The notes under the pieces were generated by a model. That model was not told where the DNA came from. It saw only the letters and a program-made list of their open reading frames with translations, and searched no databases. Positions 57,271-64,000 of a DNA stretch of 64,000 nucleotides are shown piece after piece. Position 1 is the stretch's first letter. Each line of letters opens with the position of its first letter. Origin of the DNA: Sambucus nigra (Eukaryota; Streptophyta; Magnoliopsida; Dipsacales; Adoxaceae). The translations under genes and the position numbers were made by a program. The stretch is taken from assembly GCA_949130495.1 (NCBI GenBank), contig OX422213.1, positions 57,448,678-57,512,677 of the forward strand, in the 5' to 3' direction.

Positions 57271-57900
57271 TGTGCTCGTGCCTGAAGGCACGCTGATAAT
57301 TTTGAAAGCATACAGTCTTATATTGCTGCGATGGCAAGTGACCTCGCCAAATCTATGGTTGGTATCAGGTTCAAAACATGGGAGCAACCTCTTCATATAT
57401 GGGGGTAAGCAATCCAACATCCGTTAATTCAAGATCCTGTAGTTAAGTGTATTACCCTTTGGCTGAAGGCACACAATTTTTTTTAAATATCAAGTCATGT
57501 ATAATTGAAGTCTAACGTATTTATATAAAATAAATAACCATAAACAATTTAAAAATTTGGGACAAAGTTTCCTTTGTTAATAAAATTATCCGCTCTGTAT
57601 AAGAAATAAAGAGTTACACCAACAAAACTAATAGGAGAATTTTTCGTTGGATGTCATATTCATAACTAATATTGTCATGTATTTTAGTCGTAGTTTTACC
57701 CGCGCTTTCATGTATCATCATTTTAAAATGGGGGTCAATTGTTAAATGCATTAAGTGGGTAATTTCACATTATATATGGTTCGTGTTTGTTTGAAATAAA
57801 AAATAACACAAAAAACTATAATAAGTTCTAAAGTAGATCCATAGAAAATTAGGATTTTTTTACACTACCATGTAAACATTTTAGATATTTTGGACAAAAT
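57271..57900. other. Unassigned; possible SINE remnant
   Basis: No gene. At 57276-57291 a perfect hairpin, CGTGCC-TGAA-GGCACG, follows the LTR end. At about 57330-57420 the string GGTATCAGGTTCAAAACATG followed by GGGAGCAACCTCTTCATAT and ATGGGGGTAAGC resembles the box B and 3' body of plant Au-like SINEs. A tail or target duplication is not clear. The rest is AT-rich with no recognised feature. Confidence 0.35.
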
Positions 57901-59045
57901 TATAACAACCCTCACTTTTAGGAGGCTAATTTCATATTTGATGTACCGCATAAGGTAATGGTATAAAATGTTGGGACATGAGTAAATATTAATTGAATGA
58001 ATCAAAAGTTAATATTTACTAGGTTGATGCATATTTACTGTATATGAAAGTAAATATCATCAGGTTGTATGTTTTATAGTATCATCTATTTTTAAAATGA
58101 CATTGTGGTTTAAATGAAATTGGAACTGAAAATAATTTATAAAATTGCTGGATGCAATTTTAGAGGGTGTAGTTAGTCCCAGAATATCCGAGACAGTAAA
58201 AATAAGTGCCATATTCTATTTTTGGGTTTCGGGCATTTTTACCTGGTTTTAACTTAAACGCACATTGGGAGTCATTTTAATGTGGTATTAACCACTTAAG
58301 TTGAAGACTTTAGACTTAAGCCACGATTTTTAAGTCTTGCCCCTTATTTCATTTCATCATTTCTTGTCTTAAACATAGAGAGAAAAGGAGAGAAAGCGAG
58401 AGGAAGAGAAAAATGGAGAAAGAAGAGAGAATTGGAGATTGAAGATTGGGATTGCTTCTACCCAAAAGAAATTTGAGATTTCAACTCTAAGGCAAGTTTT
58501 ATACTTGCTAATATGTGATTTAAGTTGAATAATTTGTGTGATATTTATGTATTTGCATTTGGGTATCAAAAATGGAAATTATGGTATTTAAACCAAGATT
58601 TTGGTTTTGATGATGATGTTGTGGATTTTAATGGTTACAAACCATGTAGGATAGATAGTCTTTAGGTAGATAAATGTTGTTGGTTGTTTAAAAATGGAAG
58701 GGATTTGAATTTGGGAGAAATTTAGGGTTCATAACCCTCAAAACAAAACTTGGAAAATTCGCAGGGGCGAATCGATTTGGCCTGGCCGAATCGATTCCCT
58801 AGAGGGGCAGTGTCCAAGTCTGAGTGGACCGAATCGATTCGGATGGTCCGAATCGATTCTTTTTCCGACTGGCCGAATCGATATGGAAACCCTGCACTTT
58901 TGAGTAATTTTCTTAGATTAGTTCCAATTCATTTTCTGTAAGTCTAGGGCCTAAGAACCTTCTTGAATGAAGTAAACTGTGGGGACTTTTTCGGGGATAT
59001 GCGGGATGTTAGGGCATTATTTCTTCTAGTTGATTATGAAAATAT
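57901..59045 (+). repeat. Gypsy LTR fragment of the A type
   Basis: Matches the reverse of 3900-5039: TATAACAACCC start (A has TGTAACAACCC), AGTAAATATTAATTG, AATGAAATTGGA, AATAAGTGCCATATTCTATTT, GAGTCATTTTAATGTGGTATTAA, a GAGAGAAAAGGAGAG tract (58377), then the palindrome array. It is cut at 59045 by copia C4, so C4 probably inserted into it. Confidence 0.75.
58769..58884. repeat. Palindrome array, GAATCGATTC family, five units
   Basis: Units start at 58769 (GAATCGATTT), 58788, 58831 and 58850 (exact) and 58875 (GAATCGATAT). Spacings 19, 43, 19 and 25 bp. One copy is the 14-bp palindrome CCGAATCGATTCGG (58829-58842). Same place in the LTR as the six-unit array in A. Confidence 0.93.
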
Positions 59046-61040
59046 TGTTACTAATACCGTTTACTAAAAATAAACTATTTAAGTAACTCCGAGCTGTTTT
59101 TTGAGGAAACACTTTTCTTAAAAACCAAAATTATTTGAACACAAGATGTGTTTAACAAAACAGTATGTACGAGATCTAATCAAGATTTGACTACCAGGTT
59201 TATAAAATAGTTTAAACAAACTTTAAACTCAGAACAAACAAGAATGAGATGAGGAGATGTAGAAAGATTAAGTTCACGATTTTTAACGTGGTTAAACCTC
59301 ACCAATTGAGGAAACATCCACGACTCCCTCTACGGAGTAAAATGAAAAAAATCCACTAAAACAAATTTATGAGTTACAAACTATTTAACTAACATGCATA
59401 CAACTCAGACCTATATAAGTTTAGGAATGTACCCTCTGGTGTCCTTATAACTTCTCTGCAGTTCTGATTGTAGATGTTGTTCTCCCAGTTTGTTAACTTC
59501 TGATTTGTTCCAGCACTTTACGTCGACTTTTGTTCACAAGATCTCATTACCAACACTTTTCGTGTTGTAGTGTGAAAGTGTTTGTGGAGGATCTCTCTAA
59601 CACATTCATGGACACACTCACACTTATTAAGTACAAAAAATCCTAGCAAATTACATATAAGGCTATATGCAGTGATTTTTCTTTTTCTCTCTTCTCACCA
59701 ACTTTGAACCCTTTTTGCCCTTTAAATCAATCCCATAATCCACGAATATCTTGCTTAGAAGACAGTCAAGATCTTAATCAATCTCAGAGTTTTGAAAAGG
59801 TTTTCGAGATTGAAAACCTCCAAGTGCGATTCCAAACTAGGTCAAAGGTTTAGTTTTAAAAGAACTAGAAACAGAAAACATGTATTGTTGATTTAGAGAT
59901 AAAAACAATTTTCAGAAAAGAATCAACAATATATTTCTCAAGATGAGAAATATACTATGTAAATCTAAGTGTGATGTAACATGCAGAAAATAGATCAGAA
60001 ATTTCTATGAAGAAGAAACTAAATCTAAGTAAATAGTTTAAGTTGGAAATAAGATCTAACGAACAAGAGGTTACATCAACAAAAATATCTCTCAAAGACT
60101 CAATAACACTCAGGGTAGTGTTTTGGATATGTAGGAATTTTTGTGGAGTGTTTGGTTTGAAAGAGGATTGACGAACATGGGTTAGGGTTAGGGTTTCTAA
60201 CTCTCTTTCCTTCTTTCTGGTTTCCCTCTTCTCTTTCTCTTCTCTTTACTCTCTCTTTTTTATTCTCAGGAATGAATTGGGCAAAAGTCTTGGACGACTG
60301 AGAGGAGGATCCTTTTTATAGGACGAAGAGAAGGATCGAGAAGCACGTTAAAAAACAAGTGTCAGGATTGAGTCAAGCTGGATTGACTTAAATCAAAGGG
60401 CTCACTGAACGCGGTGGTTAAAAAGCATCTGATTGGTTCAAAAGGGATACACGGGGATTACCAAAGAAATCATGTAGGATGTTGATAAGGTTTGATCCAA
60501 CGGTTGTAAGCATACGCGATTGTATACTCAGTGAAGAAACATAAATCCCACCAATCAGCAAGCAACATGTGTTAACCAATAAGACAATATAAAACGCGCG
60601 TCATAAATTAATTAAAACCAAACCCTGAAGTCTCTGCCGCTTTTGGTTTCTACACAAACCAACTTTAAGCCAATAAACCCATTAATCAATAATTAGAGAT
60701 TGAACCCACAAACTTCTAAAATCAAGTTTTAATTAATAAAACCTTTATTAAAAATGTTTATAAAATCCCAAAAAAATATTTAAAAAACAAATTAAGGGAT
60801 TTAAACATACTCAACATATGTACACACATAAATATGCAATATGACATGTATATGATGCATTCTACTCTGTGTGGGTGTCGGTAATTATATCTAGATCACA
60901 ACAAGATATATGAATGAAATAGCAAACCAATCTCTGAGGTTCTTTGGTTTCTAGGATGGACATAATTTTGTCACAATTTTCAAACTAGATGAACACTTAT
61001 ACAATATAGACTCAAGTGAGTCAAGAGTATAAGGGCTTTA
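59046..61040 (-). repeat. 3' LTR of copia C4
   Basis: About 2.0 kb between TG at 59046 and the PPT at 61041. Homologous in order to the C2 LTR: GAGGAAACATCCACGACTCC (59308), GTGTTTGGTTTGAAAG (60149), CT-rich tract (60200-60265), TATA box (minus CCTATAAAAAG, 60312-60322). The terminal TG at the PPT side has become TA. No palindrome array seen. Confidence 0.75.
60312..60322 (-). promoter_or_regulatory. TATA box of copia C4 LTR
   Basis: Minus strand CCTATAAAAAG, followed in transcription direction by a GA-rich leader (60265 to 60200). Same place as in C2. Confidence 0.65.
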
Positions 61041-61053
61041 ATCTCCCCCTTTG
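61041..61053 (-). other. Polypurine tract, copia C4
   Basis: Minus strand AAAGGGGGAGAT, followed by the LTR start. Identical in kind to C2. Confidence 0.85.
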
Positions 61054-61353
61054 GAAATATGAGACAAAATCTCCTTTGAGTTAACTAGGACTCATAGGGC
61101 GATAAAAAGATAAGAAAAACCTATTCCTATAAAGATTCTATCTACCCAAATCCTAAAAAACAAAAGTACATAACTCAACTATTTACAATTGAATACCCTA
61201 TGACATTAGTTGAGAATGACTGTACAACAAAAACATGCAATGAATCACTAAGATCAAGCTGTTTAGCATACGCAAGGAATTAATAGACTCAAATTTCTCC
61301 CCCATTTTGTCTCAAATGGACAAAGGGAAAAACTTGGATAAACAACAAAGTTA

Positions 61354-64000
61354 TTACTCAGCACAAACCATACCAATAGATTTACGCAAGGAAATGAATC
61401 TATTATAATCGAGAGGTTTGGTAAACATATCTGTGAGTTACAAATCAGTAGGAAGATAAATGATTTCTAATTCCTTAGTTTCAACCAATTCGCATATAAA
61501 AAGATGTCTTATTTTTATGTGATTTGTTCGCGAGTGTTGAACATGGTTTTTAGAAATATTAATCGCACTTTGATTATCACAATAGAGATGCAATTGGTTT
61601 TCTTGAATTCCATAATCACTTAGCATTTGTTTAAGCCACAGTAATTGAGCACAACAGCTGCCAGCGGCTATGTATTCAGATTCAGCTGTTGAGAGTGATG
61701 TGCAGTTTTGTTTCTTACTACTCCATCCTACCAAGTTATTACCTATATAATAATATGGTCCTGATGTGCTTTTACTATCATCAGTGCACCCAGCCCAGTC
61801 AGCATCAGTGTACCCAATCATAGTGCTTGGTGTGCAATTAGTGTACCAAAGTCCTAGATTCAGAGTGCCTTTTACATATTTAATGATACGTTTAGCAGCA
61901 TTCAAATGGCTCTCTTTAAGGTTATTTTGATAACGAGCACATACACACACATCATACATAATATCAGGATGCGAGGCAGTAAGATATAGTAAGGTTCTTA
62001 TCATACTACGATATAGAGTATGATCTACGGATTTTCCATTTTCATCTTTAGAAAGTTTTAACGTAGTACTCATGGTCGTTCTAGCATCTTTAGCACTCCC
62101 GAGGCCAAATTTCTTTACTATCTCTAAAGCATACCTAGATTGCGATACAAATAATCCTTCTGAATTTTGTTTGACTTGAAGGCCTAAGAAGAATTGTAAC
62201 TCCCCCATAAGGGACATTTGAAATTCCTTATGCATAGTTTCAGACAAGAATTTTACTTCTGAGGGAGAAGTTGATCCAAAGATAATATCGTCAACATAAA
62301 CTTGAGCAATAATGATGTGTTTGTCAAAATGTTTGACAAATAGAGTTTGATTATTTCCACCTCTTTTGAAACCTTTATGTAAGAGGAAACTGGAAAGACG
62401 CTCATACCAAGCTCTAGGTGCTAGTTTAAGGCCATACAAAGCCTTTTTAAGACGAAATACATGATTTGGATATTGAGGGTCAATGAACCCTTTAGGTTGT
62501 TCTACATAGGTCTCTTCAGTCAATATTCCATTAAGGAATGCAGATTTGACGTCCATTTGATAAAGCGTAAAATGCATGTGACAATCTATAGCAAAGAGCA
62601 GACGAACAGATTCTAAACGAGTAACAGGAGCAAAAGTCTCATTAAAATCTATTCCTTCAACTTGAGAGTATCCTTGAGCAACTAATCCAGCTTTATTTCT
62701 AATTATTATCCCATTTTTAAAAATCCAACGTGTGCCAATAACCTTTTTGTGATCACGACGAGGAACAAGATACCAAACATCATGAATGACAAATCGAAGA
62801 AGTTCTTCCTGCATAGCAAAAATCCAGTGAGAGTCATTCAATGCCTCATTTACATTCTTTTGTTCCACAAGGGAAACAAAACATGCATAATGTGCATAAT
62901 TTCTTAGTTGGGATCTTGTACGCACTGGCTCACTAGGGTTACCAACTACGTTATTTATGGGATGATCTTTAGAAACCCAGTTAGGTACTTCAAATATCTC
63001 AATTGGTAATGAATTATCTATTTTAGAAGAGTCATTTTCTAAAATGTTTGTAGATTCTTCCTCAATAGTTGATTCACCAGTCTTATTCTCTACAGTAGTG
63101 TCACTTACAATTACATTTATGGATTCCATCAAGGTTTTAGTGCGAAGGTTATATACTCGATAGGCTCTACTGTTAGGCGAGTATCCTAGAAATATAGCTT
63201 TATCTCCCCTACTCTCAAATTTGGACAAGTGTTCCCTATCTTTGCATACATAACAAGTACTGCCAAAAGTTCTAAGGTACTTAAGATAAGGCTTTTTATT
63301 GTACCAAAGTTCGTAAGGAGTTTGTTTGGAATTCTTTCTAAGATAGACCCTATTTATGATGTGACATGCAGTACGAATAGATTCTACCCAAAAGTATTTA
63401 GGTAAATTCTTGGCATGTAACATAACTCATGCCATCTCTTGAAGAGTACGATTCTTTCTCTTGGCAATTCCATTTTGTTGAGGAGTCTTAGGAGCACTAA
63501 ACTCATGTTTGTAACCATTATAGTCACAATATTCTATAATACCGGTGTCTTTGAATTCACCACCTCTATCACTACGGATTCTACTTACTTGCATGTCCTT
63601 TTCATTTTTAATCCGAAGAAGAATTTTTAGGATGGTCTGAAAAGTGTCGGACTTTTGTTTTAAAAAGGCTACCCAAGTAAATCTGGTGAAGTCATCAACC
63701 ATAACTAAAATATAACTGTGTCCACAGAGACTAACAGTTTGGGAGGGACCCATTAGGTCCATATGGATGAGCTCCAAAGGATTAGAGGTAAGAATATCAT
63801 TAACTTTCTTATGAGGTTCCTTAACAATTTTACCTTCCTGACAAGGACCACAGACAATATTAGGAATGGGTTTAATTTTAGGAACTCCTCTAACTATTTC
63901 TTGAGAGGTCAGTCTACTAAGATTATCGTAATTTATATGACCCATTCTATTATGCCATATCTCGTTGTCATCAATTCTGGCAACATTATAGATTTCAGAA
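61354..64000 (-). pseudogene. SIRE-like Ty1/copia pol (C4), nearly intact, runs off the window
   Basis: On the minus strand one continuous frame enters at 64000 with EIWHNRMGHINYDN (pre-integrase) and reaches the stop at 61354-61356, broken by only two in-frame stops: TGA at 63427-63429 and TAA at 61438-61440, both consistent with C-to-T changes. Integrase core (63440-63800) has HMDLMGP, RSDRGGEF and NGIAKRKNRT; the catalytic Glu of NGxxERKNR is Lys (63460-63462). RT has MDVKSAFLNG, ALYGLKLAPRAWY (usually LKQAPRAWY) and YVDD at 62287-62298. RNase H has YTDADWAGC, STAESEYIAAGS and CDNQSAINISKN. Tail TDMFTKPLD. No env-like frame follows before the PPT. Youngest-looking pol in the window, but not functional as read. 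Confidence 0.95.

Noticed and set aside
61354..64000. Host gene with reverse-transcriptase-like domain
   Set aside because: PPT, LTR, domain order and RNase H tail show it is a copia element.

Overview
This window is a stretch of plant nuclear DNA made almost entirely of nested, decayed LTR retrotransposons. I see no host gene, rRNA, tRNA or CRISPR. The plant assignment rests on element types restricted to plants: SIRE-like Ty1/copia polyproteins, an Athila-type Ty3/gypsy element with a primer-binding site ending in TAGCCGGGG, Tekay/Del-like long LTRs that start TGTAACACCC after a pyrimidine/G-rich tract, and a 'putative gypsy type transposon' (Transposase_28-like) reading frame. Every open frame of any length belongs to a retroelement. 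Most stops and substitutions look like C-to-T decay.

Layout. 1-5039: minus-strand pol-less gypsy element A (interior plus 3.3-kb LTR). 5040-6105: repeats and an LTR-like piece with a TATA box. 6106-11630: plus-strand copia C1 (decayed pol, 3' LTR). 11631-16480: gypsy LTR scraps, an unknown broken frame and a Transposase_28-like frame. 16483-21296: minus-strand copia C2 (3' LTR and pol remnants). 21299-35736: plus-strand gypsy B, pol-less, whose 5' LTR is split by a complete minus-strand copia, C3 (22203-31448). 35737-36345: minus gypsy LTR scrap. 36346-42770: plus Athila-like element whose gag is split by a minus-strand solo LTR with a 5-bp target duplication. 42784-46010: minus gypsy gag plus LTR (E). 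46011-57270: plus gypsy G3, pol-less, whose 3' LTR is split by element D (50156-56121), two 2.9-kb LTRs around only 124 bp, with target duplication TCGTG. 57271-59045: unassigned DNA and an LTR scrap of the A type. 59046-64000: minus copia C4, with the best preserved pol, running off the window.

The most interesting signal is not a gene. At least six LTR families here, copia and gypsy, each carry an array of short palindromes. The palindrome 'word' differs by family: GAATCGATTC; GATCGATCGATC; CCGGA(TCGA/CCAA)TCCGG; TCGCTCGAACGA. In the gypsy arrays the layout is shared: palindromes come mostly in pairs 19-29 bp apart centre to centre, and pairs usually repeat every 62-84 bp. In both Athila-type LTRs the array ends about 55 bp upstream of a TATA box. 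In the two C1/C3-type copia LTRs measured it ends about 165 bp upstream. In the Tekay-like LTRs it lies about 600-650 bp downstream of a TATA-like site, in the presumed RNA leader. This looks like a recurrent cis-acting device of plant LTRs (protein-binding, RNA-dimerising or methylation-linked).

A second theme is that the gypsy elements A, B and G3 all go from gag remnants straight into a shared non-coding 3' region with no pol, as a non-autonomous family would. All coordinates of LTR ends not bounded by a target duplication or PPT/PBS are estimates by eye.
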